Assembly (NCBI GenBank): GCA_008694505.1
Contig: VZDJ01000063.1
Coordinates: 5,107,468-5,171,467 of the forward strand
Length of the DNA: 64,000 bases
Direction of reading: 5' to 3'
Source of the DNA: Cyanoderma ruficeps
Taxonomy: Eukaryota > Chordata > Aves > Passeriformes > Timaliidae
The first letter of the stretch is position 1. Each line of letters starts with the position of its first letter. The translations under genes were made by a program, and so were the position numbers. This document shows positions 1-9,844 of this stretch, piece by piece. The notes under the pieces were generated by a model, which saw only the letters and a program-made list of their open reading frames with translations, made no database searches and was not told where the DNA came from.

Positions 1-7
1 ACTTGGC

Positions 8-395
8 ACCTCCTATAAACCCCCCCAGCCCCACTTTGAACCCCCAGACCCTCTTTGATGACGTTGGCACTACTCTGAGCCCCACTTTGGTGCCCTCCCA
101 GCCCCACTTTGATGCCTTTGGCATCCCCTTTAGCCCAGTTTTGATGCCCTCGTTAACCCTCACCTCTCTTTCACACTCTTTGCACCCCCAAGCTCTGCTT
201 CTATGCCCTCTGCACTCCCAGAGCCCCAGTTTGACGCCCTCTGCTTGCCCTGAGTCCCACTCTGACACCCGTGGCATCTCCCCAAGCCCCAGTTCAATGC
301 CCTTCGCATGCTCTGAGTCCCACTTTGATACCCTTCACAGCCCCAGCCCTTCTCCAGCACCCTTCACACCCCCAGCCCCTCCCCAACGCCCTTGG
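8..395. repeat. Degenerate tandem repeat (minisatellite-like)
   Basis: About 390 bp made of variants of a C-rich unit of roughly 30-35 bp built around 'agccccactttgatgccct'. At least ten degenerate copies can be followed by eye. The long open frames across it result from composition and periodicity and are not treated as genes. It lies upstream of the first SIAE exon visible here. Confidence 0.75.
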
Positions 396-1274
396 CCCGG
401 CGCTGCTGCCGTGGGACGATGCTTTATGTAAGGTGGGAGCCGCATGCGGCTCCTTGGTGGTGTCTCGTGGGCTCTCCTCCCTTCCCTCCTCCCTTCTTCC
501 TCCCTTCCCTCCTCCCAGCTGCTTTTTATAGCCTCCACTCTTCCCTGGCGTCTCAGTTTTAATTTTTTTTTTCTCCTCCGACTTGTTTTTTATATAACTG
601 CCGGAGCCTCGTGGCATGAGGCAGTGGGACCAGCGATGCAGCTGACTCCTGAGGGGCCGAGGACGTCGTTCCTTTCCTTCCCAAAACCCAGCCTAGGATG
701 AGCTGCGGAGAAGATGAGGCTCCATGAGCTCTGATTTGGTCACTGGGGTTCTCTGCCCAGATCATCCCTCACACGTTGCTCCTGACCCCCTTTTCAAACA
801 TGATTTTCTTTTCACGCTGGAAAAATTGGGCTTTTGGGTGTGCCAGGGCTGAGCCTTCTGCTTCCATACCCACTGAAGGTGCCTTTGCCAATGCTGCACA
901 CCCGATGTTTTCCATCCCATCCCTTGACAAACTTTTCTCCAAGGGAAAAATACATCAGAACATTCATTAGCAAGGCTGGGCTGGGAGAGACACTTCCATG
1001 CTGTTATTAAAGGAATTTTTACCAAAATCTGTATCCAAATGCGTGTAATACAAAATGTAACATGCTCCCTGTTCTTTGGGGAATGAATTCCCTGTTGTGG
1101 ACTTTAAATTCTGTCTCTTCCTCAGCTCTGTGTTGATTTTAACCACCTTAAAGCTGACCAGGAAGCTGTAAATTAAGTGGGATCTCAAATAATCTGTATT
1201 TAAGAGGGGATCAGAGGCCGTGCTGAGGGTGTTTTTCTCTCGGAGCTGATGTTTGCACTGTTTGCTTATTCCAG
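396..1274. other. Non-coding stretch, probably SIAE intron 1 or 5' flank
   Basis: No exon or RNA gene was recognised. A pyrimidine-rich stretch occupies about 460-600. SIAE exon 1, which should encode the signal peptide, was looked for here. An ATG at 444 opens a hydrophobic frame, but no splice donor of the required phase follows it, so the exon is probably beyond the left edge. Confidence 0.5.
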
Positions 1275-4200
1275 GGGGAATGCTCAGCTTTGCCTCCTAC
1301 TATGGTGACCACATGGTGCTGCAGAAGAGGCCATCAGGGGCCGTGGTGTGGGGCCACGGGGAGCTGGGGGCCATGGTGACCGTGACTCTCTCAGGGCCCG
1401 GTGGCCTCATCATCATGAGAAAAACAGCACAGGTTAAAGGTCAGTCCCAGGCTTTCGCTAGAAACTGGGGCCGATGGTTTTGGTGGCCAAAGAACTTGTC
1501 TGAGCCCAAATCAGAGCTGATGGTGGGGTGAGACGTGGCTTGGCACCACCCCTGTGTTTGTCACACTGCTGCCCCGGGGCTGCAGAGGTGCTGGTGACAT
1601 CTCCAGCTTGTGCTTTTCCCTCTCCAGGAGACCTGGGGGGGTTCAGCCATTCCCCTCCCCAGCAGCAGCAGCCTTTGCTCACTTTGGTTCCCAGCAGCGG
1701 ATCCCGTGGGCGCCCAGCGGGAGCCGAGCTGCTGCTGGAGTGGGTGGCACCGCACAGGCTGGAGCCGAGCGATGAGGCTGTGCAGGGGAGAAGGGGAATT
1801 TAGCTTCTCTCCATGTCTAAACCAGGCCTGAGGAATCTCCAGAGCACTCCCAGCTTCTTTTTTGATCTGTGCCACCTTGGAGGATCCTGTGGGATCTCTA
1901 AGCCCTGAAGGATGTTGTCTGCTGCAAGCAGAGCCTTCCTGGAGCTGGGAGGGCTCAGGGGCACCTCCAATCCCAGCTGCATCCCTGCTTGAAGAGTTGG
2001 GAGGGAGCTCATCATCTTTGGAGGGTAAAAGTGCTGCCCAAGGGCACCTCCATAAGATGAAGAGCCTGGAGGTGTCTTGTGGGAGAGCAGAGATCCAGAA
2101 GATCTGCAGGATCCAGCCAGAAAATCCACGCTAAGCTCCAGCAGAATATCTTTACGCTTTGATTTGGCACCTCTAAAATTAGCCGGAGACATCTCAGTGT
2201 CACACACACCAAGCTGCTCCTGTAATCCCAGTTCCTCCCAGCAGCTTCTGCTCTGACACACATTTGTTTTCCAGGTTTTCTTTTTTAACCCCTAAATTCC
2301 TGCAGGAGGAAGGTCCCTCTGATGCCAAAGAGCTTCTGAAACCTGTCTCTGTGGTGGGGAAGCTTTTTCCTGTTGTCTGTCTTTCCCAGCTGGTTATTGG
2401 TTGTTCATCCAACATCCTGCTGAAGGTCTTGAGGCCTTCAAAAGCGTGGTGGAAGATAAGCACCATCCTCTTCCTCCAGGACCTTCTGGGACTTGGAGAA
2501 CTGTCCTGGACCCAATGGATCAGGGCGGTCCCTATGCACTGACAGCTGAGCAGGGCTTGGAGAACGTGACACTGCGGGACATCTACTTTGGAGATGTGTG
2601 GCTTTGCAGTGGGCAGAGCAACATGGCAATGACAGTCCTGCAGGTAAGGCCCCACAGCACAGATCACGTGGGACCAGGTAGGGATCAGGCTGGGAAGCAC
2701 CTTGCATGCCCCTGGCCCTTCTTCAGGTGGCCAATGCCAGCCAGGAGCTCGCTGCTGCTGCTCATTATCCCTACGTCCGTATCTTTGCTGCGGCCCCTGC
2801 CCGCTCCGATGTGGAGCTGGAGGACCTGGAGCAGATTGACTTGCCGTGGTCTATTCCAACGGCTGGTGAGTGCAATGCGCTTCCAAAAGAGAGCTTGGAA
2901 ATGGCTTTTCCCCCACTGTTTCCCTTTGCAGCCTGCTGTTTCTTGAGCAGAAAACCTGGGCCATGGGAATTTCACCTACTTCTCAGCCGTGTGCTGGCTG
3001 TTGGGGCGCTCCCTGTACGAGGCTCTGGGGTCCCCCATTGGGCTGGTGGAGGTGGCCTGGGGGGGGACCCCCATCGAGGCCTGGTCCTCCCGCCGGGTTC
3101 TGCAGGCATGTGGGCTCCTGGAGGACACAGGGAGGTGAGAGAAGGTGCTATGGAAACACCTCCTGCCCCGTGCCACACTGCTTTGGGGAGTAGCCTCATC
3201 CCTTCCCACCCCACCTCCTCTCCTGGAACCTCACAGCCCCCTCTCTGCATCATTTTGCACCCTCTGGGTAAAAACCTCTCTCATGCCAGGAGCATAAGGC
3301 ACATCTGGGTGGGTAAAGGGGGAAGGGAGGGACCCCAGATCCCCCTTTGGCATGGTGCTTGCTTTAACCTAAAGCCTGCCTTGTGCTTTGCACCCCCCCT
3401 AAACCAAGCTTTGTCTTCCAGCACCTCCCCACATCAGCATCTCTCTGGCCCACAAGTGCCCTCCGTGCTCTGGAACGCCATGATCCACCCACTGCTCAAC
3501 ATGACCCTGCGGGGTGTTGCTTGGTACCAGGGTGAGCCCCCATTTCTATCCCCAGGGGTGGAGCAGCCCCCACTGTCCTACCGAGCTCTCACCAGCCCTT
3601 CCTTTTGGGGGACAGGTGAGGCCAATGCCTTCCTGAACACAGACCAGTACAACTGCACCTTCCCCGCGCTCATCGCCGACTGGCGCTGGGCATTCCACAC
3701 CGGATCAGCCGGACAGACGGAGCCACTTCTCCCCTTTGGCTTTGTGCAGGTGTGGGGGGTGACAAGCAAGGGCCCCCATTGTCCTGGGGGGATACCCAGG
3801 GAGAGGACGGTGTAAACACATGGATGCATCCTGCCAAGTGCTAAAAATCCCAGGCAGGGACCACAGTGGCCAGTTTTGGGATCTGAGCCACTCCCGTTTC
3901 CCCTGTGCCTCGCAGCTGTCCACCTACCGCCATCGGAGTGCCGATGACAGCTTCGCCCGGCTCCGCTGGCACCAAACAGCCGACCTGGGCGTTGTTCCCA
4001 ATGCCAGGATGCCCAACGCTTTCATGGCTGTAGCCATGGATCTGGGTGATGAACAGTCTCCCTATGGCAGGTGAGTCCTGGGCTGAGGTGAGGGTGTAGG
4101 GATGGAGTGTTTGGGTACCAGCTCCATCTTCCTCCTCTTCCTGGGCAGTATCCACCCTCGGGACAAGCAGAATGTGGCCCACCGACTGCTGCTGGGTGCC

Positions 4201-4701
4201 AGGGCTGTGGCATATGGGGACAAGGACCTTGTGTTCCAGGGACCATATCCCACCCGTGCTATCCTGGAGGTGACCAGGGGGCTGCTGAATGTCACCTACA
4301 GCCAGGCGCTCGTCTGCCGTCAGAGGGATGCACAGGCATTTGAGGTGAGGAGCGGGATATCCTCTCCAAAGAGCTGTGAAAGGGAAGGCAACACTGATGT
4401 GGGTTTCTCCCTTCCCCAGGTGTGCTGCTCCAGCCAGGTGTCCCCGTGCCAGTGGCTGCCGGCTCCAGTGGTGGCAGTGGGGTCCCACACGGTGACACTG
4501 GCCCTGAGTGGCTGCAGGACGCTGGTGCTGGGCTTGCGCTATGCCTGGGCTGAGTGGCCCTGTGAGTACCAGGCCTGCCCCCTCTACAACCCCCAGGGGC
4601 TGCCTGCACCTCCCTTCCTGCTGGACACCCTCCCTGCAGGGAACGCTGCTGGAGGGAGGGAGCTGCTGCTCCTCCCCAGCTCCAGGTTCCCCCTAAATTA
4701 G
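1275..4701 (+). CDS. SIAE: Sialic acid acetylesterase (SIAE), 3' nine coding exons, 5'-partial
   Basis: Secreted or lysosomal esterase that removes 9-O (and 4-O) acetyl groups from sialic acids. Exons: 1275-1439, 2480-2643, 2727-2865, 2951-3134, 3422-3531, 3616-3749, 3916-4070, 4149-4344, 4420-4701 (stop TAG 4699-4701). All junctions are AG/GT and phases agree, giving about 508 residues against about 523 in human, so only the signal-peptide exon is missing. The first visible exon starts FASYYGDHMVLQKR. The serine block GDVWLCSGQSNM is in exon 2480-2643 and carries the nucleophile of the SGNH-like fold. RWHQTAD, with the family histidine, is in exon 3916-4070. WYQGEANAF spans the 3531/3616 junction. 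Several N-glycosylation sites (NMT, NCT, NVT) fit a secreted glycoprotein. No frameshift was seen. The identity is clear from continuous similarity to mammalian SIAE; the start is unknown. Confidence 0.95.
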
Positions 4702-5173
4702 GGAGATGAGTGAGCTCAGGCCTCTGGCAAAGCTCTCATGGCTCCTGGCACTGTCACTTCTTAAGCCAGGGAATCAGAGGCTTCATTAGCACCTTATTAA
4801 TTAAACAACTTTTCAGCTCCTCTGTGGACTCAAGCCAAGGCTACGGGGTGGGGGGAAGGGGAAAAGGAATTTACAATTAAATATATGAAAAATTATGTAA
4901 GGAGAAGCAGAAAGACACATCAATGGGAGCTGAAGCCCTCAGTGCTGCTCCCTTGCCCATGGAGCTGGTCCTGGCCCCCCAGACTCCCCATTTCTCTAGG
5001 CACAGACTGCTGGTCCCCAGGGTAGGGTGCTCACAGGATCCAGGGATCAGTTTCCAGCTGCAGTGGGGAGAGGGGAACAGAGGAGCTCTCCCAAAAAACC
5101 ACAGCCAAACACTAAGGCTGGGCTGGGACAGGGGGCTGTGGAGGGCTGGGAGTGCCTTCCATCTCTCTCTCTT

Positions 5174-5190
5174 AATAAACAGTTAATAAA
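5174..5190 (+). terminator. Polyadenylation signals for SIAE
   Basis: Two AATAAA hexamers on the plus strand at 5174-5179 and 5185-5190, about 475 bp after the SIAE stop codon. They are the first perfect hexamers downstream of the gene. Confidence 0.6.
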
Positions 5191-5199
5191 CCACCTCAT

Positions 5200-5221
5200 T
5201 TTATTCTTGAATCCTTTTATT
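5200..5221 (-). terminator. Polyadenylation signals for PANX3 (minus strand)
   Basis: Two TTTATT motifs on the plus strand (5200-5205 and 5216-5221), reading AATAAA on the minus strand, 1.15 kb after the PANX3 stop. Assignment to PANX3 is inferred from position. Confidence 0.4.
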
Positions 5222-6371
5222 CCTTCAGAGGAGCATTCGTAATCCACCATTCCCCACCTCCTGCCATAAGAGCAGGGAAATTTGTGTGGAAGAGGCAAAG
5301 TGTGGCACCCAGCAATTAAAATAAGAGACCCGAGAGATTCTGCACAAAACACGGATTGTTTAACCCTTTTTTGCTGGGCAAATGTACATAAGAAGGGAAA
5401 GGCCAGGTGCAGGAAGCGCAGGTGGGTTCAGCCCGGCTGCTGCAGAACAGCTGTGTCAGAAAAGTAGATCCTGGGATCACGGGATCCCTGCCTGCTGCTT
5501 GCTTCTGGGTCAGGCAGAGCCAAGCGAGTCTCGTGAGGCTTTTCCCATCCTTTCCACTCCAGGCTTTGGTTCTAGACAAGGGGGGAAGAGGAGGCAGTTA
5601 ATTAGCTGGGCAATGGCAGACTAGGATCTGGGCTTTTTCCAGCACTGAGTAACTGGCCCAGGAGCCAGCTGTGCTGGCCCTGGGTTGCCATGGTAACAAG
5701 GATGCAGCATCTATCTCAGTCTGGATTTTTTTAAACCATAATTCAGACTGTGTTCAGGGCCAGGAATGAAGCCCAGGCCTCTCAGCTCCTATCTGTGGGG
5801 CTGGGCTGTCTCACACAGCCTGCAAACCACTTGCCACGGGCACCAGGGGTCACTGTGAGACCCCAAAGGAGGCACATCCAGCTCCCCAAAACCCAAAGCA
5901 CGCGGGAGAGGGAGCAGTGCAGGTCCTGGGAATGCGGCTGTCTTGGAACCCATCTCCATCTCTACACACAGCCCCGCTGTGCCTACCAGTGCCATGCGAA
6001 CGGGAGAAGGGGGCGGGCATGGCATCCTCGGCATCAGCCTCCCAGGATTTAAAACTCCCAACCCCACTCGCAGCAGGATGAGCTGCCAAAAACAGGGACC
6101 CTCCCAGCCCTGCAGTTTGCCCAGAGCTTGGATTTAAGCAGCAATCTCTTGGCTTGCTGTTCCTATAGCAACCCCTGCCCACACCTTGGATCGCAGTAAC
6201 ATCACACTCTGGATGCCAGAACCCCTTTCAGGATTTGTCAGCCCTCACAGTGACCCCCAGCTACGCCCCAAACACCTTAAGGTCTTGGCAAAGGATGTGG
6301 GGTGGTCCAGCCACATTTCAAGGGCGGGATCTTGTCGTGTGGGAGCCAAGAGAAGAGGGAAGAAGTTGTCT

Positions 6372-8492
6372 CTACCCAAAAAGCCTACCTAGGGCTGCAC
6401 CGTTGGAGAGGGCTGTACTGCCTTCGGCCTCGGGGCTGCAGGTTTGGTGTTTGGGCTTGGTGGTCTCCAGCCCAGCCAGCAGCGTCATGAAATCGATGAC
6501 AGTATCGATGTCCTCCTTGTTGGCAGTGGCTTCCCTCAGGGCACTGACGGCATTGAGGCGGCTGAAGGAGGTCAGCTCGGAGATGTTGGCGCGGAGGAAG
6601 AGGAGGATGACGTTGAGGTCGTTGAGGGGGCAGGTGAGCATCCTGCGACTGAGCAGGTCGAAGGCAGGCAGCATCTCATAGACAGAGAGCAGCCCCTTGT
6701 CCCACTGGCAGAGCTGCAGGGCATTGTAGATGACAACGGGGATGAGGAGGACATAGACACTGCCAACTGAGACGCTGATGATCTGGAACACGGAGAAGAA
6801 GACCAGCTTGCAAGGAATGAGTGGGGGGATATGTGGCTCTGCTTGGAGCAGCCCCGTTTTGATGGAGCAGCTGAACTCATCCTGGAAGAAGATGTTAAGG
6901 TGGAGAAAGACCAGGTAGAGGCAGGTGGCAGCCAGCAACAGGAGCAGCAGCAGGTTCCGCAGGATGTACATGGACACCAGGGCATGGGCGTGCTGCTTGC
7001 AGGTCAAGTACCGCTCCAGCAATGGGAACTCAAAATACCTCTCCCGGCGGGCCCTGGGGGTGGAGGGATACAGGGGGAGTGTACAGGGGGAGTGAGAGCC
7101 ACCCCCCATTTCACCCAACTCCATGCTGGGTGCAGCCGCAATGCCACATGGAGGGACTCCAAGGGCCACGCTGACCTGGCCTGGCCTCACCTCTCGTACT
7201 CCTCCCAGAATTGCTCCGGCTCGGCACTGGCCTGCTGGATCTTCTTCATGTGCTGCACCAGGCGCACGGAGCGGTTGTAGGATTTATCCAGCTCGTCGAT
7301 GATGAAGAGGAGGTCGCAGTGCAGGGCAGGGGCGGCAGCGTAACGCCACAGCAGGTACGGCAGGTACATCAGCACCGCCACCACCAGCAGTGAGTAGGGG
7401 AAGACCTGGGCAAAGAAGATGAATGGTCATTGAGGACGTGGAGTTGCTCTTGCTGTGGACATCCAGATGGGATGCAGGGGCACCCAAACGTGACTTTGAC
7501 CCTACCTTGAGAGCCCAGAGGGACTTGGTGATGGCACGTCCCTCGGCATCAAAGCCATGGTGGATGAGGGAGTCCCAGCAAGCCGTGTCAGTGTAGGCGG
7601 ACTGCTTCCCCGTGAAGTTGGTGGGAGAGAAGCAGCTGATCTGGGAGCCTGGGGTGAGGAGGAGGAGAGCAAACCTCAGCCATGGAGGGTGGAGGAACAC
7701 TCCAAAGCCACAAGCCAATGCCTTACAGGAAGGTAATTACATCTCAGGCATTGCTTTGAATCAAAAAGAGCCTTTTTCATGGTCATTTTGGAGCTGCTGT
7801 GTTTCTAGCGAGGACTTTTCCATCTCTTCCCAAACACAAACCCTTTGTGTGTAGTGGTGTGTACACAGTGTAGAGAATTATAGCCTGACCAACCAGAAAC
7901 TGGAGTAAAACCAAATCCTCAGGGAGAGCAGCTGGATGTTGGCCGAGGCCAGATTTAGCCTGAGGTCACAATGCATCCATACTGCTGGCACCATTCTCCT
8001 CCTCTTCTTCCTCCTTGGAAACAAGCTCACGGCACCCAAAGGTGCTGGGCACAAGCAGCTGATGCTGGGCATTGACTCAGTGCTGCTCCTGGGGTTAGCA
8101 CAGCTGTTCCCAGGCTCTCCCAGTGAATTATGATCCATTAAAAACAATCAATAAACACCCACGAGGCAGAACAGCTCCTAAAACTGGACTTCAGGCTGTT
8201 CTGCTTTGGACCATGACACCACCAAGAACACAAGGGGTTTGCCACGACGACCAAACCACCGCTGCCGATTGCCCACGGCCCGAAGAACACATTGGAAAAG
8301 CTGCAACTCACCAGCAGAGAACTCCCGGGCGAAAGCCAGTGAGACGAGGAAGAGGGGCAGCCCCACGGTGACAAACTTCAGCAGGCGATCGCTCGGCAGC
8401 TCCAGCCGCAAGCCCCTGGCTCGGGAACTGCCGGCATCCGGGAGCAGAGCGTCAGAGAGCATGTACTCAGCAGCCGTGTGTGAGAGGGACAT
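6372..8492 (-). CDS. PANX3: Pannexin-3 (PANX3), complete, four coding exons
   Basis: Plasma-membrane and ER large-pore channel subunit; in mammals it releases ATP and leaks Ca2+ in chondrocytes and osteoblasts. Exons (5' to 3'): 8492-8312, 7648-7506, 7405-7191, 7053-6372. ATG is at 8492-8490 and TAG at 6374-6372. The product is 406 residues (human 392). It begins MSLSHTAAEYMLSDALLPD, nearly the mammalian PANX3 N-terminus. Four hydrophobic segments are seen: FVTVGLPLFLVSLAFA, LLVVAVLMYLPYLLW, LLLLLLLAATCLYLVFL and VFQIISVSVGSVYVLLIPVVIY. Extracellular cysteines lie in ISCFSPTNF/ACWDSL and FSCSIKTGLL/PPLIPCKL, the usual two pairs of a pannexin. The NFT in loop 1 fits the expected N-glycan. The cytoplasmic C-terminus contains SVYEMLPAFDLLSRRML and a variable tail. 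The divergent 5' neighbour RPUSD4 is 1.35 kb away. Confidence 0.96.
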
Positions 8493-9579
8493 TTTGAAGT
8501 GAGGCGAGGACACCAGCGAGGGCTGCCTGAAGTGTGACTGGCTCAAGGAGTGACTTTGCCGGGCTGAGGAGCCCCTGCCGAGAGCCTGCTGAGCGCTGTG
8601 TCCGGCAGCTGTGAACGACGGCTCAGACAGGGCGTTAAATTGCCTCGTAATTACAGGGGAAACCTTTTCGCAAATAGAAATAGAAAAACCCACCCCAGCA
8701 GCCGCAGCAGTGAGCTGGGAAGGCGGCAGGCTGGGAAGGCAGCTTTCCTTCCTGACAGCATTCCTGCAGGGCAGCGTTCCTGCCCGGCCACAGCCGCTCC
8801 TGGCTCCCCGTGGTTTTATGTCCCTCTCTCATCAGCCAACAGGTTTCTGTCACTGTGGCCCCAGGGCATGGGGGTCCCCAGCTATTTTCAGCAGGGAGCC
8901 AGGGGACTGGGGCCTCCCACAGCAAGAAGCCCCAGCCAGGCACACAGTGACCCCATGAGGTACAAAAAGCCCTTTCTAGCACGCAAACCAGCCAGAGGGG
9001 CCAGAGAACATTCTGCTGCCCAGCCCCAAGCACCTCAGACAGGTCAGGAGACACCCAATGAGATAATTTTGAGGCAGAACATCAGCTACAATTCCCCAGA
9101 TCATCAATCCCTCCTCTTGCCTCCCTCTCAGAGCACAAGGGGAAGAATCTGCCTCCAAGGAGAGCTCCCAAGGGCAAGGGATCACAGTAAGGGGTTCTAG
9201 AAATAAGGAATAGGGTAATTGAAGGAGCAGTAGGACAGAACAGTTTCCCAGCAGCACAGTGCTGAGAAACCCACACCAATGCTGCTGGCAGCACAGAGTA
9301 GGGGCAGTCTCAGAGCTGCTCAGCCCAGCCAAGGAGCTCCCTGTGCAGTCTCTCCACACAGCAAAAAAATAGCACAGCCACTGCCAAATTGCACTTTCGA
9401 TGAATTCTCCAATGAAGGGTCTCTCCAAATCTGAACTAAACAACTCTGGAGAGAACAAGTGAAAGTTCCAAAATCCGGGAGGGGCTGCAACCAGGTCTGC
9501 TCAAACTTCCACAGGGACTGAGTCAAATCTGGGTAGAGCACAGAGACACACACCACCTTCCCTCAAGGGAACCGGAGCT
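8493..9579. other. PANX3-RPUSD4 intergenic region
   Basis: No exon, RNA gene or clear mobile element was recognised. The left part should contain the PANX3 promoter and 5' UTR; no TATA box was picked out. Confidence 0.5.
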
Positions 9580-9585
9580 TTTATT
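9580..9585 (-). terminator. Polyadenylation signal for RPUSD4 (minus strand)
   Basis: TTTATT on the plus strand, AATAAA in the direction of RPUSD4, about 260 bp after its stop codon. Confidence 0.6.
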
Positions 9586-9844
9586 GCCCAGAGACAAGTT
9601 CAAAACACAAATCAGGCAAAGCCCAACTTCCACCCAGCCTTGTTTGTCTCAACTAGAGGCTCTTCAGTGTGTCCAGCTGCTTTCCTGGGGCAGAAGCACA
9701 TGTAGGCATCCACTCTGAATGCAGCAACATCAGCACCAGCACAGAGACTGCAGGCTTCACCCCACCACTGGCTCCAAGGTGGGCACAGCTGCTGTCATGT
9801 GCTGGGGACGCAGAGATACACGGCATCATTCCAGTCCTGCCTCA

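Larger units (their letters stand above)
4702..6371. other. SIAE-PANX3 convergent intergenic region and 3' UTRs
   Basis: No coding exon was recognised. The left half should be SIAE 3' UTR and the right half PANX3 3' UTR, because signals for both strands lie within 50 bp near 5174-5221. In mammals, as I recall, TBRG1 lies between SIAE and PANX3; nothing resembling it is seen here. Confidence 0.6.

Noticed and set aside
444..701. Hydrophobic ATG frame (MRLLGGVSWALLPSLL...) as SIAE exon 1
   Set aside because: No GT donor of the phase required by the exon at 1275 follows it, and the hydrophobic stretch comes from a C/T-rich tract.
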